A stretch of 56,731 nucleotides of DNA from UBA2266 sp964406945 (GTDB lineage: Bacteria > Planctomycetota > Phycisphaerae > Sedimentisphaerales > Anaerobacaceae). This document shows, one piece after another, positions 43,593 to 53,492 of the stretch (positions are counted from its first letter, which is position 1; the number at the start of each line of letters is the position of its first letter). The stretch spans positions 1 through 56,731 of the forward strand of contig CAYOTO010000022.1 in NCBI GenBank assembly GCA_964406945.1, written 5' to 3'. A program made the position numbers and the translations under genes. The notes under the pieces were generated by a model that saw only the letters and a program-made list of their open reading frames with translations, was not told the DNA's origin and did no database searches.

Positions 43593-46500
43593 ATGGAATA
43601 TCCGGGGCGGATAACATCTACTTTAATCGCAATAGCTGCGATGATCGTTTTTCTGGCGGCTCAGCCCGGTCTGGCACTGGTAGTCAGCGAGGTCATGTAT
43701 CATCCCGTCGAAGCCGGAGCAAATGAAGACGGCGATGAAAACCTGGAGTTCATCGAATTGTACAACGACAAGGCGGTTTTCGAGGATCTGGGCCAGTGCG
43801 CGTTTACCGACGGAATCGAATACACCTTTCCGGCAGGCACGAAACTACAGGCGGCAGAGTATATTGTTATTGCCCGCAATCCCCAGGCGGTGGAGGCCGA
43901 GTATGGCATAACCGGCGTTTACGGACCCTGGGGCGGCAAGCTGGATAATGACGGGGAGAGGATAGATCTTTCCAACGAGGTGGGGGGTATTATTCTGTCT
44001 TTTGCTTACAACGACGGCCCGCCCTGGCCGCAGGCGGCTGATGGAGCGGGACACTCGCTGGTCCTGTCAAAGCTGGCAGGTGACCCTGAAGAGACCTCGA
44101 CGTGGGCCCAAAGTCTGCTGATCGGGGGCAGCCCGGGACGTGCGGATGCACTGGACTCGGGATCGGAGGATCCGACTTCTGTTACGCTTATCGATCTCGG
44201 ACACCCCGGCAGGTATTTCAAGGGCGTGGAAGAGCCTTCGCCGGCGTCCGACGGGTCCGCGACGACGGAATGGACCGGGATTGAGTTTGACGACGACCCG
44301 ACCCGGACGGACTGGATTGAGGGGGCCAGTGGATACGGTTACAGCAACGAGTCAAGTGAGCTTGCTTACGTACGTACCGTACTGAATGATATGCGATACA
44401 ATTACTCATCGGTGTATGCCCGGCTGAGCTTCGAACTGACACAAAAACAAATTGCATCTTTTTCGCAATTGCAGGCGGATGTTCGTTACGACGACGGTTT
44501 CGTGTTGTATCTCAACGGTCGGCGGCTGGGTGATTCCGGCAATTTCGGCGGGGCCAATCCTCCCGTTTACAATGCGACTACCTCAGAAGGGGCCGGGGAA
44601 AATGCGAGGATGGTGCTCGATTTAACCTCTGATCGGGATTTGCTGGTTCCGGGAACAAATGTTCTGAGCGTTCAATTGCACAATGTCAGTCGCGACTACA
44701 GCAGTGATTGTTATGTCTTGCCGGTACTCCGGGCGGTGGTCGAGCCGGTCAGTGTGAGTGATCCCGACGCTTGTCTGAAAATCAACGAAATACTCGCAAA
44801 CAGCGATGCGCCGCCGGGAACGGACTGGGTGGAGATTTACAATCCGGGACCGGTCGCAGTGGATTTGAGCACCATCTATCTCAGCGACGACAGGCTCGAC
44901 CTTCTCGATTTTCAGGTCGCGGACTCAGGGGTTTTGCAGCCGGGGCAATTCTATACGGTAAGGCAGGGCGCAACCGCGGATTCTTTCCCATTCGGGCTGA
45001 GTTTCGAGGGCGAAACCGTTTACCTGACTATGACCGACGGCGGAACCAGCCCGCAGGCAATGCGCGTTCTGGATGCGGTGCGGTACGATGTCTGCCCGCC
45101 GGATGTAACCTACGGGCGGTATCCCGACGGGGCCGACAGGATGTCCCTACTCAGTTCGGCCACGTTCAGCAGTGCGAACGAAATACCGTTGATCAACGAC
45201 ATAGTAATCAACGAGATAATGTACCACCACGGAAGTCGCGACGAACGATATGAATACGTCGAGCTTTATAACAAGGGGGCTACCGCGGTTTCACTGAGCG
45301 GTTGGAAGTTCACCGACGGTATCGAATATGAGTTCCCTCCGGGAACTGTTGTCGAGTCGGATGCCTACGTTGTTGTTGCGGAGAATCCCGGCCTGCTGCA
45401 GAATGTCTATCCGGGTCTGGTTGACGAAGTCAATCTGTTCGGACCGTATTCGGGGCGGCTGAACGATCACAGCGAGCGGATTGAACTGTCGTATCCGATA
45501 TACGACGTCAACGACAGCGGGCAACTCGAAACCTTCATGGTTACGGCCGACGCAGTGACTTATTACGACGGGGGCAGATGGCCTAAGTGGGCCGACGGCG
45601 AAGGTTCGAGCATGGAGTTGCGCGATCCCGACAACGAAAACGATTCACCGGACGCCTGGGCCGACAGCGACGAAAGCGGCAAGTCGCAATGGAAAGAATA
45701 CAGTTTTTCTATTTCCGGCGCCGACAGTCGCTATACCCATGACAACCCGAATGTATTCGGCATGATGCTGCTGAATCGCGGCGAAGTCCTGATCGACGAC
45801 GTCGAACTCCAGATCGAAGGCCAAAACAAGCTTGCCAATAATGGTTTCGAGGACGGCCAGTCGGGCTGGCGTTTTCTGGGCAACCACGTAAGGTCTTTTG
45901 TTACCACGGAGGATCCATACGACGGAGCCAGGTGTCTGCACCTGGTTGCGACCGGTCACGGCGACCCGGGCGCAAATCGCATCAACAGATATTTTAATCC
46001 GGATTCGGGCGACATAACATTCAAGTTTCGGGCCAGGTGGCTTCGCGGCAGCCGGTATATGCTGCTCAGGACCTCCAGAGAAAGGTCGCCCGTTCAGCCG
46101 CCGCGCCCGGCACGTTCGTTCGAACTGGATATGCCGTACAATCAAGGCACGCCCGGCGCCCGCAACACCGCATATATCTCCAACCGGGGCCCTGATATTG
46201 CCCAGGTCCGGCATGACCCCGTTCTGCCCGCTAGTGGACAGTCTATAGTCGTCACCGCACGTGTGTCGGATTATGACGATGTTTCGCAGGTTGTTCTGCA
46301 TTACCGTTCGGAGGGTTCGGGTTCCTTTGCGACGGAAACGATGGTCGATAACGGCTCCGGCAACGACGAACTTGCCGGCGACGGTGTTTACACCGGCGTC
46401 ATTCCCGGCGCCGGCGGCGGGACTATGCGGGCTTTCTATATCGTCGCTTCAGATGGTCAGGCGACCACACGTTTCCCGACGAAACTGGAGCCTTCGGCCC

Positions 46501-48992
46501 AGTTCCCGGATCGAACATGCCTTGTTCGCATCGGAGATTCCCGGCTTAACACCCGATTCGCGACATACAGAGTCTGGGCCGGCAATGATGTGTTGAACGC
46601 CTTCAACAGCCGCCCCAACCTTTCCAATGAATTGATGGACTGTACGTTCGTGTACAACGACAGCGAAGTCTTCTACAACACCGGCATACGCTTCAGGGGC
46701 AGTCCGTTTCTTAGAAGCGGTTTCGGCCGCTCTCTGACCGGGCGTTATGCGTACAGAGTCGAGTTTAATCCGGATCAGAGATTTCGCAGACGCGATGAAA
46801 TAAACCTGGATAATACCGAAAACTACAGTCGAGGCGCTCTTCAGGAGCGCGCGTCGTACTGGTTCTACAGGAAAATGGGACTGCAGTATTCGAGGCAGGA
46901 ATACGTGCGGCTTATAATTAACGGAAGTTCGGACACCAGCCGAGATGTCTACGAAGATGTCCAGAAGATAGACGGCGACTATATTGAAGCGTGGTTCGGA
47001 GAACACGACGAGGGTTACATTCACAAGATCGACGACTATTTCGAATACACCGCCGACGGTAGAGAAGACAGAAATCTTGACGAAGGTCTGAAATACGATG
47101 CCGAGCACCCGGCTTTGAAAGAGACCTACAGGTGGGGTTTCGAAAAGCGCTCTCATAGAGAGACCGACCGGTGGGATCATTTGGTCGCGTTCGCGCAGGC
47201 CATGAATACTCCGTCCGGAAGCAGTGGATATGAGTCCACAATCGAGTCATATCTGCATCCGGATCACTTTGCGGCCGTTCTGGCGATTCGCCACGCTCTC
47301 GGCGATTGGGACAGCTACGGCTTCGATCGCGGAAAGAACAATTACTTCTACTATGCCCTGCCGGAAGGCAAATGGTACCTTCTGCCATGGGATATTGACT
47401 TTACCCTTGGATCGGGCCGGAGTGCGCACCACAGTCTTTTCAGCATAAGCGAGGGGGATTTTCCAGAGGTTGCGCAGTTTTTGCGACATGCCAAGTACGA
47501 GCGGAAGTATCTACAGGTTTTTGCCGAACTGGTCTACGGTCCATGGCGCACTTCGTACGGGACCGGCAATCCTCCAACCGAGTTCGATTTGTTTCTCGAC
47601 GACGCTTCAAATGCGCTGGTCGCCGACGGAGATCCTGATGGGCGGCGAAACGGCATTAAACAGTACGTCAGGGACAGGCGCAATTTTATACTCCAGCAGA
47701 TTCCGCCGTTATCCTTCGAAATTACGTCTAACGGCGGTGAGGATGTCTGCACGTCGGCCCAGACATTTACCATCAGGGGCATTGCATCAGTAGGTGTCGC
47801 CCAGGTATTGCTTAACGGAGAAATTGTGCCTTCGGTTCTTTCCGGCAGCACATTCGAAGTGGATGTCGATCTGGAAATGGGCGCCAACCGGTTCGACATG
47901 GCGGGTCTGGGTTCTACGGGCGAGCAAATACCGGGCATGACGGATTCGATTACAATTACCCGTGTGCCGGCTACTGATATTACTTCGATTACTCCAAATC
48001 GCGTATCCAACGATGGCATGGCTTCTCTGACGATCAAGGGAAGCGGTTTTACCCCCGGTTCGAATACCGATATTTCGCTGGGGCTGGCTTCCGAAGAAAC
48101 GGGGTTTGACGCACTTTACGTTGCCAGTGACCAGGGATTCGATCGGATCGACGCGGCCTCTCTGCTGTTGGATGAGCCCCAGGCAAGTGTCCTCGATTCG
48201 TTGAGCACGGTTTATCCCTACGTCAATCTGGGCAGCGCCAGGGCTCAGGGCGAATTCCTCCGTGGGGAATATCCATTTGATCCAGAATACCTTTCCTCGG
48301 CAGAAAACTTCGCCGTTCGTTTCAGGGGGTATATCTACGCTCCTTCGCCGGGCGTACGGTATTTCGGCGTAAACAGCGACGATGGTTTCGTGTTGAGCAT
48401 AAACAACGAACTGGTCGGAGAGTACGGCGATATACGTGAGGAGGCGACCACGGACGTGACGCATCCCGGAACCGCCGGTACAATGAGCTATGATTTTCCC
48501 GAGAGTGGGCTGTACCATGTCGTTCTGGATTTCTTCGTGAATGATTCAGGAGCGGGAGTGGAGTTCTTCCAGACGGATCAGCATGGTCATAATCCCAGGA
48601 TTGTGAATGACGGGTCCGAGTTGACCGTCTTTCGGGACAATCTGGCTCAGATACATGCCACGAACGTCGTGGTGGTGGACGAGAACACGATCACTTGCGA
48701 TGTTGATGTCAGCGGTGCAAAACCTGCTGCGTGGGATGTCGTTCTTACGCCGGAATGCGGGCCTTTGGCTGGCTGCAAAGTCACTGAAGGACTGACGATA
48801 ATCGGGTTCGTTGCCGACATGAATCTCGATTCGAAAGTCAATTTCAGGGATGTGGCCGTGCTGGAGAACTACTGGCATGCTCCGTGCTCCGCTCCGGACT
48901 GGTGCAACGGGGCCGATCTAAATGAAAGCGGCCGGGTCGACATGGCCGACATCGAAATACTCACCCGGGAGTGGCTGGCAACTGCCGATTAG
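43593..48992 (+). CDS. Giant secreted CotH-kinase protein with lamin-tail, PA14-like and dockerin domains
   Basis: 1799 residues from the ATG at 43593 (AAGGA seven bases upstream), with a signal peptide ending about residue 29. Domains in order: lamin-tail (LTD) 1 at 29-170; a domain shared with the divergent neighbour at 200-380 (DWIEGASGYGYSNESS, VRYDDGFVLYLNGRRL); LTD 2 at 392-512; LTD 3 at 536-680; a carbohydrate-binding-like beta domain near 700-820; a CotH kinase domain about 1015-1370; TIG-like; PA14-like about 1526-1656; dockerin-like 1741-1799. CotH carries the kinase motif WYLLPWDIDFTLG near 1266. CotH kinases can phosphorylate secreted proteins; many architectures like this are seen in surface proteins of Planctomycetota. 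The substrate is unknown. Confidence 0.9.
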   Translation: MEYPGRITSTLIAIAAMIVFLAAQPGLALVVSEVMYHPVEAGANEDGDENLEFIELYNDKAVFEDLGQCAFTDGIEYTFPAGTKLQAAEYIVIARNPQAVEAEYGITGVYGPWGGKLDNDGERIDLSNEVGGIILSFAYNDGPPWPQAADGAGHSLVLSKLAGDPEETSTWAQSLLIGGSPGRADALDSGSEDPTSVTLIDLGHPGRYFKGVEEPSPASDGSATTEWTGIEFDDDPTRTDWIEGASGYGYSNESSELAYVRTVLNDMRYNYSSVYARLSFELTQKQIASFSQLQADVRYDDGFVLYLNGRRLGDSGNFGGANPPVYNATTSEGAGENARMVLDLTSDRDLLVPGTNVLSVQLHNVSRDYSSDCYVLPVLRAVVEPVSVSDPDACLKINEILANSDAPPGTDWVEIYNPGPVAVDLSTIYLSDDRLDLLDFQVADSGVLQPGQFYTVRQGATADSFPFGLSFEGETVYLTMTDGGTSPQAMRVLDAVRYDVCPPDVTYGRYPDGADRMSLLSSATFSSANEIPLINDIVINEIMYHHGSRDERYEYVELYNKGATAVSLSGWKFTDGIEYEFPPGTVVESDAYVVVAENPGLLQNVYPGLVDEVNLFGPYSGRLNDHSERIELSYPIYDVNDSGQLETFMVTADAVTYYDGGRWPKWADGEGSSMELRDPDNENDSPDAWADSDESGKSQWKEYSFSISGADSRYTHDNPNVFGMMLLNRGEVLIDDVELQIEGQNKLANNGFEDGQSGWRFLGNHVRSFVTTEDPYDGARCLHLVATGHGDPGANRINRYFNPDSGDITFKFRARWLRGSRYMLLRTSRERSPVQPPRPARSFELDMPYNQGTPGARNTAYISNRGPDIAQVRHDPVLPASGQSIVVTARVSDYDDVSQVVLHYRSEGSGSFATETMVDNGSGNDELAGDGVYTGVIPGAGGGTMRAFYIVASDGQATTRFPTKLEPSAQFPDRTCLVRIGDSRLNTRFATYRVWAGNDVLNAFNSRPNLSNELMDCTFVYNDSEVFYNTGIRFRGSPFLRSGFGRSLTGRYAYRVEFNPDQRFRRRDEINLDNTENYSRGALQERASYWFYRKMGLQYSRQEYVRLIINGSSDTSRDVYEDVQKIDGDYIEAWFGEHDEGYIHKIDDYFEYTADGREDRNLDEGLKYDAEHPALKETYRWGFEKRSHRETDRWDHLVAFAQAMNTPSGSSGYESTIESYLHPDHFAAVLAIRHALGDWDSYGFDRGKNNYFYYALPEGKWYLLPWDIDFTLGSGRSAHHSLFSISEGDFPEVAQFLRHAKYERKYLQVFAELVYGPWRTSYGTGNPPTEFDLFLDDASNALVADGDPDGRRNGIKQYVRDRRNFILQQIPPLSFEITSNGGEDVCTSAQTFTIRGIASVGVAQVLLNGEIVPSVLSGSTFEVDVDLEMGANRFDMAGLGSTGEQIPGMTDSITITRVPATDITSITPNRVSNDGMASLTIKGSGFTPGSNTDISLGLASEETGFDALYVASDQGFDRIDAASLLLDEPQASVLDSLSTVYPYVNLGSARAQGEFLRGEYPFDPEYLSSAENFAVRFRGYIYAPSPGVRYFGVNSDDGFVLSINNELVGEYGDIREEATTDVTHPGTAGTMSYDFPESGLYHVVLDFFVNDSGAGVEFFQTDQHGHNPRIVNDGSELTVFRDNLAQIHATNVVVVDENTITCDVDVSGAKPAAWDVVLTPECGPLAGCKVTEGLTIIGFVADMNLDSKVNFRDVAVLENYWHAPCSAPDWCNGADLNESGRVDMADIEILTREWLATAD

Positions 48993-49228
48993 CGGATTTT
49001 TCGAGTTGCACAGAGCCGTGCGACCACATACCGGCCCATGCCGTCTGCGGGCCCTAAGTCATTGTGCGCAGGGGTTTTGCGCTTTTGATCCCCTTACCGT
49101 ACACCAGCGAAGATGCGCGCTTCGAAAGCCCCTCCGTAAAAAGATTTGGACTTTTTGCAGACTAAAAGAGGTGGTCTAATTGTGTTATGAGGTGAACGGC
49201 GGTAGTTCATGGAAACGGCGTCGCGAAA

Positions 49229-49759
49229 ATGGAAGACCGACTATTGCTTTTGAGTTTTAAGACCGGCAGCAGGGATGCCCTTTGCCGCATATACGGCAAG
49301 TACAGGACCATGCTGTTGAAGCTTGCGTACGCTCTTTGCAATGATGCTTGTCTGGCAGAAGATGTGGTTCACGACATTTTCGTTTCATTTGCACAGTCGG
49401 CCGACCGGATCCGGGTCAACGGCAGTCTGAAAAGCTATCTGGCTACCTGTCTGGTAAATCGCGTCAGGAATGTTAAGAAACGCAGTGTCCGGGGAGTTTG
49501 TCTCGGCGCGAACCCCTCGGAAGGAGTCGCACAAAGCGTGCCCGGACCGGAACAGTGGATTATACGAAATGAGCAACTTGACAGGATAGCCCAGGCGGTG
49601 GGCGCGCTGCCTTGCGAGCAGGCCGAGGTCGTACTGCTGCATCTCCAGGCGGGATTGAAGTTCAGAAAGATAGCCGAAATTCAGAAGGTGTCGATCAATA
49701 CGGTTCAGAGCCGGTACCGGTATGGACTGGAGAAGCTACGATCGACTTTGGATTGTTGA
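49229..49759 (+). CDS. ECF-like RNA polymerase sigma factor
   Basis: 176 residues. Region 2 is in ALCRIYGKYRTMLLKLAYAL with LAEDVVHDIFVSF; region 4 carries the helix-turn-helix KFRKIAEIQKVSINTVQSRYRYGLEKL. The two regions are linked by about 40 residues, and region 3 is absent, as in ECF (group 4) sigma factors. It is cytoplasmic and expected to redirect RNA polymerase to a small regulon. The next gene starts 8 bp after its stop and encodes a one-pass membrane protein, an arrangement typical of sigma/anti-sigma pairs. The ATG at 49229 has only a weak ribosome site. Confidence 0.9.
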   Translation: MEDRLLLLSFKTGSRDALCRIYGKYRTMLLKLAYALCNDACLAEDVVHDIFVSFAQSADRIRVNGSLKSYLATCLVNRVRNVKKRSVRGVCLGANPSEGVAQSVPGPEQWIIRNEQLDRIAQAVGALPCEQAEVVLLHLQAGLKFRKIAEIQKVSINTVQSRYRYGLEKLRSTLDC

Positions 49760-49767
49760 GGTGTAAG

Positions 49768-50346
49768 GTGAAGAGTCAGAAAGATACGGAAAAGATGATT
49801 CGTCAAGCCGGTGTAGATGTTAAACCGGAGACTGATTTCAAGGTGCTCGCTGAAGTTCTGGCCGCCCGGCGGAGCGTTCCGGCACGTGGCACACTGGCGC
49901 TGAAAATGCTCAAGTTCGCCGCGGCCGCGGTTTTGATGATCTGCGGCGGTTATCTTGCGGGGCGGCTTTCGGCTCATGATCCTGTGGACGTGGATGAATT
50001 GAAGGCGGCTGTCCGCGCGGATGTCAGTCAGGAGATTCTAAAGGAAATGGATGGACAAATCGCATCCGAGAGTATCGACGCTGAAGCTTTACGAGACGAG
50101 ATATGTCGGCAGATTCGCGAGGACTTTATGGTATTTGCAAGCGATGCGCTGGCGGCGTCCGAAGCGCGGACGAATCAGCGGTTCGTTAAGTTGATTGAGC
50201 TGATAGAAGCTACCCGGATCGAAGATCGCAACAAAATAGCGGCGGCTCTCGAACGCATCGAAGCCAAACGGCTCGAAGATCGGGCCCGTCTTGGCAGCGG
50301 GCTGGTGTCTCTGGCGGCGAGGACGGATAAGCTGCTTACGCAGTGA
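49768..50346 (+). CDS. One-pass membrane protein, putative anti-sigma partner
   Basis: 192 residues from the GTG at 49768, with GAGG six bases upstream, directly after the sigma-factor stop. A cytoplasmic N-terminal segment of about 48 residues is followed by a membrane helix (LKFAAAAVLMICGGYLAG). Then comes a long charged helical outside part with repeats such as EATRIEDRNKIAAALERIEA and RLEDRARLGSG. No zinc-binding anti-sigma motif (HxxxCxxC) was seen, so membership in a known anti-sigma family is not established. Position, size and topology suggest an anti-sigma or sensor role. A longer reading frame extends upstream inside the sigma gene but is not supported. Confidence 0.6.
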   Translation: MKSQKDTEKMIRQAGVDVKPETDFKVLAEVLAARRSVPARGTLALKMLKFAAAAVLMICGGYLAGRLSAHDPVDVDELKAAVRADVSQEILKEMDGQIASESIDAEALRDEICRQIREDFMVFASDALAASEARTNQRFVKLIELIEATRIEDRNKIAAALERIEAKRLEDRARLGSGLVSLAARTDKLLTQ

Positions 50347-50394
50347 TCGTCCGTGCGAATTGCTATAAAAGAAACAGTGAAAGGAGTGTTTGCA

Positions 50395-51411
50395 ATGAAA
50401 TCTTCAAAATGCTTCATCTTGGTACTGGCCGCGATTGTTTTCGGAATTATGCAATCAGGGATGTGTATGGACGTGGAAGACAGCGGGGCCAAACGCCGCA
50501 AAATTACGGCGCAAATGGGAGCGAGCACGGGAGTTGGCCGGTCGAAAGTGAAACAAGAAACTGTGCTGACACGAACGCCACCGCCCGTCGTGGCCACCAT
50601 GTCAGGCATGACTGGTCAGATAACAAAGACACTTGCACAAACTGAATCGTCGAGAATCCTGGTAGTCCCCGCCGGCCCGATCGAAACTGATGATCTGGCG
50701 AAGATCACCGAAGATCTGAAGATCATGTCCCACATACTCAACAGCAGAGTGGCCGCGGGTTCAGGTGCCGTAGACAACGCCTTCATGCCGGACTTTTTCG
50801 AAGATAATAGGCCGGCTCTGGAAGCCATCTATTTCGAAGGCTATGGGGCGCTATTTACTATGAAGGTCGGTTTTCCGCTTTCTGCCGCATTGGAGCAACC
50901 TGAGGACATTACTGAAAAAGGCGATGGGACGGCTGATCGAACCTGGCAACAGGCAAGACGTGAAGTGCTCTTTCCACATCAGAGTCGTAGAGTCAGACGT
51001 CAGGGCGGGCCGGTTTACAGCGAAAGACTGATCGAAGACCTGAAAGGGAATCTCGTTCGAGCACTGAGCCATGCAGCAAACATAAAGACCCTGGATGCTA
51101 ATGAAGTCGTTGCAGTAACGGTCAGAGGTGCGGATATTCCGCATGAAGAGGTGTACGGCGGCGGGTATGGAGGCGGAGGTTACGGCGTGTATGGAAGCTC
51201 CAGGGGCTCAGGTGGCGGATTTGGCGGTGGTGGCTACGGCACATCTGGAGGAAGCGGAGGCTTTGGGCTTGAACAACCTGGTTCCGTTCCAGGGCCACGA
51301 CCTGTTTCAACGCTGACATTACGGGCCAGGAAATCAGATGTTGACGCGTTTGCAGATGGCGACATAGATCTGGAGCAGTTCGAGAAGGTAGTCCAGATAA
51401 TCACTTATTGA
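50395..51411 (+). CDS. Secreted Gly-rich protein (hypothetical)
   Basis: 338 residues from the ATG at 50395 (AAAGGAG eight bases upstream). The signal peptide is MKSSKCFILVLAAIVFGIMQSG. A basic, disordered N-terminal part is followed by a middle with helices (TDDLAKITEDLKIMSHILNS). A Gly/Tyr/Ser stretch (GGGYGGGGYGVYGSSRG and GGGFGGGGYGTSGGS) comes next, and a conserved-looking tail (STLTLRARKSDVDAFADGDI). No domain was recognised. It is the third gene of the sigma-factor group, 48 bp after the membrane protein, and may be a direct target or effector of that regulator. A hairpin follows its stop. Confidence 0.7.
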   Translation: MKSSKCFILVLAAIVFGIMQSGMCMDVEDSGAKRRKITAQMGASTGVGRSKVKQETVLTRTPPPVVATMSGMTGQITKTLAQTESSRILVVPAGPIETDDLAKITEDLKIMSHILNSRVAAGSGAVDNAFMPDFFEDNRPALEAIYFEGYGALFTMKVGFPLSAALEQPEDITEKGDGTADRTWQQARREVLFPHQSRRVRRQGGPVYSERLIEDLKGNLVRALSHAANIKTLDANEVVAVTVRGADIPHEEVYGGGYGGGGYGVYGSSRGSGGGFGGGGYGTSGGSGGFGLEQPGSVPGPRPVSTLTLRARKSDVDAFADGDIDLEQFEKVVQIITY

Positions 51412-51425
51412 GCGAAACAAACGCA

Positions 51426-51457
51426 GGCCTGACGCATCAGTCAGAGACAGTCAGGCC
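51426..51457 (+). terminator. Hairpin after the Gly-rich gene
   Basis: Perfect 8-bp stem GGCCTGAC / GTCAGGCC with a 16-nt loop, 15 bp after the stop codon. No T-run follows, so terminator function is only probable. The rest of 51412-51613 shows nothing further. Confidence 0.45.
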
Positions 51458-51613
51458 GTAGATGCTCAGACGACGGTTACATAGTGTGGGCCCGGCAAGC
51501 AGGCTGGCGACATAACCGGTGAATACGCAAGTCAATATACCTATCGCCGCATACAAAAAGAAGTGTACCTCTGTGGGTAAATACGGCCGCTGTAAGACCC
51601 TCAAAATGTTGCA

Positions 51614-51733
51614 TTATGCTTCAGGCTCCTTCCAGACCTGCAGATTTTGCTCATTAGCCGGGCAGGTCAGCTCGATTATAACAGGCTGCTGCAACTGTGT
51701 ACACCGTTCGAAGTGCAGGTTGCCGCTTAGCAT
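51614..51733 (-). CDS. Small ORF directly downstream of the phosphohexomutase
   Basis: 39 residues, ATG at 51733, eleven bases after the mutase stop codon. The composition is protein-like (MLSGNLHFERCTQLQQ, then PVIIELTCPANEQNLQVWKE), with two Cys. The ribosome site is weak, and translation could depend on coupling to the mutase. No family recognised; it could be a chance ORF. Confidence 0.35.
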   Translation of the reverse strand: MLSGNLHFERCTQLQQPVIIELTCPANEQNLQVWKEPEA

Positions 51734-51744
51734 GCAATTGCTGC

Positions 51745-53271
51745 TCACACAGCCTGAACCGTATCGGTGGGGCGGGCGGCTTTTTCTCGCAGTTCTTCGA
51801 GAATCTTCATGCAGGCGGCATTGAGGTTTATGGCACGCTGGGGGTCGGCGGCTTCGTTGTAGCAGCGGAATTCCGGCGCGTTCCCGGATGGTCGAAGATG
51901 GACTATTTCTTCGTTCTCGAAGATCATCCGAATGCCGTCTGTTCGGTCCATTTCTTCGCATTTTCCGCAGAGGGGGCCGAAGACTTCGGTGGCTTTGGTG
52001 CGGTCTTTTGCAAGATCGCCCGTGTCAAATGCCTTCAAAATTGCGTTGCTGCGGTCGGCCGGGAATTCCTTGAGGCCGTCGCTGGCGGTGAAACGCCGGG
52101 GCAACTCGGCGGTCAGCTCTGAGACTTTCCTGCCCCGCTCGGCGGCCGTCAGAAGGATGCTCAGATGAACGATTATGCTGTCGCGCGTAGGCAGTGCGGC
52201 CAGATGCCCGCCGAAAAGTTCGATATCCGAATTCGTCAGAAAGCCTCCGTTCGCTTCATAACCGACGACGGTTTTTGCACCGGCTGCGACGGCGTCGTTC
52301 ATAGAAGCTATCACATAAGGCGATCCGATTCTGGTCCTGCGAACCTCTGCAAAGCAGCCGCATCTCTCGACCGCTGTATTGCAGCTCACCGGCGTACTGA
52401 CCGAATCCGCACCGAGAAACTTGGCGCAGAGAATTCCGGCGACATCACCGCGCAGCCACCGCCCGTTCTCGTCGGCGATCAACGGCCTGTCGCTGTCTCC
52501 GTCCGTCGATACTATTGCATCGAAGTTTCGGTTCGCGACCCATTTGCGGGCAAGCTCCACATCTTCCTGCCTCATGGCCTCGGTATCGACTGGAACAAAA
52601 GCATCGGAAGGCGCAAGCGGCTCTACCTCTGCGCCCAGGCCGTCGAAGATCTTCACCATGATGTTCCGTCCCACGGCCGAATGCTGGTAAACGCCGATTC
52701 TCAAGCCGCTGAGACAATCGTTGGGAAAGACATCCCGATAGCGTCGGACATACATCGAGCAGGCCTCATCGCAGGCTGGCCAGAACTGTCCACAAGGTCG
52801 GGCAAGCGACTGCGTTTTTGTGAACATGCGATCGTCTATCTCCACAGTCTGCTCGCGTATCGCGGCTTCGTCTTGTTTCAGAATCTCACCGGAGGATTTG
52901 TTGAATTTTATGCCGTTTCGGTCCGCCGGAATATGGCTGCCGGTGACCATGACCGTCGGGATCTTTTTGGAGATGCCGTAAAGCGCGATCGCGGGTGTGG
53001 GTATTTTGCCGCAACTGACCGGCGCGTAGCCCATATCCGAAGCGGCATGACCCACAGCGTGCATGATGCGGTCCGTGCTGGGACGAAGATCACCGGCAAC
53101 AGCTACTTTGGAGCCCTTGCTGATTTCGCCAATGGATTCGAGGTATTGCAAAAACCCCGTAGTGTACGCGTAACAGACGAAATCCGTCATGTCTTCGGCC
53201 AGGCCGCGGGCTCCGCTGGTCCCGAATCCGACGCCGCTGGAAGCCATCAAATCCTCAATTCTGATATTCAC
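51745..53271 (-). CDS. Phosphohexomutase (phosphoglucomutase/phosphomannomutase family)
   Basis: 508 residues from the GTG at 53271, preceded by GGAG six bases upstream and placing the N terminus (NIRIEDLMASSGVGFGTSGA) as in relatives; an ATG at 53316 has a poor ribosome site. The catalytic phosphoserine loop is TGSHIPADRNGIKF. The metal loop is STDGDSDRPLI, and the phosphate-binding C-terminal motif lies in HLRPSGNAPEFR. It interconverts 1- and 6-phosphates of a hexose, so it feeds polysaccharide or cell-wall sugar synthesis. The exact sugar (Glc, Man or GlcN) cannot be set from sequence alone. It is cytoplasmic and full length. Confidence 0.92.
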   Translation of the reverse strand: MNIRIEDLMASSGVGFGTSGARGLAEDMTDFVCYAYTTGFLQYLESIGEISKGSKVAVAGDLRPSTDRIMHAVGHAASDMGYAPVSCGKIPTPAIALYGISKKIPTVMVTGSHIPADRNGIKFNKSSGEILKQDEAAIREQTVEIDDRMFTKTQSLARPCGQFWPACDEACSMYVRRYRDVFPNDCLSGLRIGVYQHSAVGRNIMVKIFDGLGAEVEPLAPSDAFVPVDTEAMRQEDVELARKWVANRNFDAIVSTDGDSDRPLIADENGRWLRGDVAGILCAKFLGADSVSTPVSCNTAVERCGCFAEVRRTRIGSPYVIASMNDAVAAGAKTVVGYEANGGFLTNSDIELFGGHLAALPTRDSIIVHLSILLTAAERGRKVSELTAELPRRFTASDGLKEFPADRSNAILKAFDTGDLAKDRTKATEVFGPLCGKCEEMDRTDGIRMIFENEEIVHLRPSGNAPEFRCYNEAADPQRAINLNAACMKILEELREKAARPTDTVQAV

Positions 53272-53400
53272 GTCAGTCTCCGCATCCCTAAAGAACTCTG
53301 TGTTTGCATTCGGCAAGAAACAAAGGCTTCTGGAATATAATCCTTACTCTTCGTAAGGTTTGCGGCGGTTGAGTGCATCTCCAAGCCCGGGCCCCCTGGG

Positions 53401-53429
53401 TTGAATTACATCTGTGGCGATGCTACATT
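53401..53429 (+). promoter_or_regulatory. Promoter of the beta-helix/LamG gene
   Basis: TTGAAT, 17-bp spacer, TACATT; predicted start near 53436, leader of about 57 nt to the ATG at 53493. Confidence 0.55.
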
Positions 53430-53492
53430 ATCTTGTGCAGGCCGAATGTTGTGTTCGGTCGCTCGAGCTGCTTTTTCTTCTGGGTGAAACGT

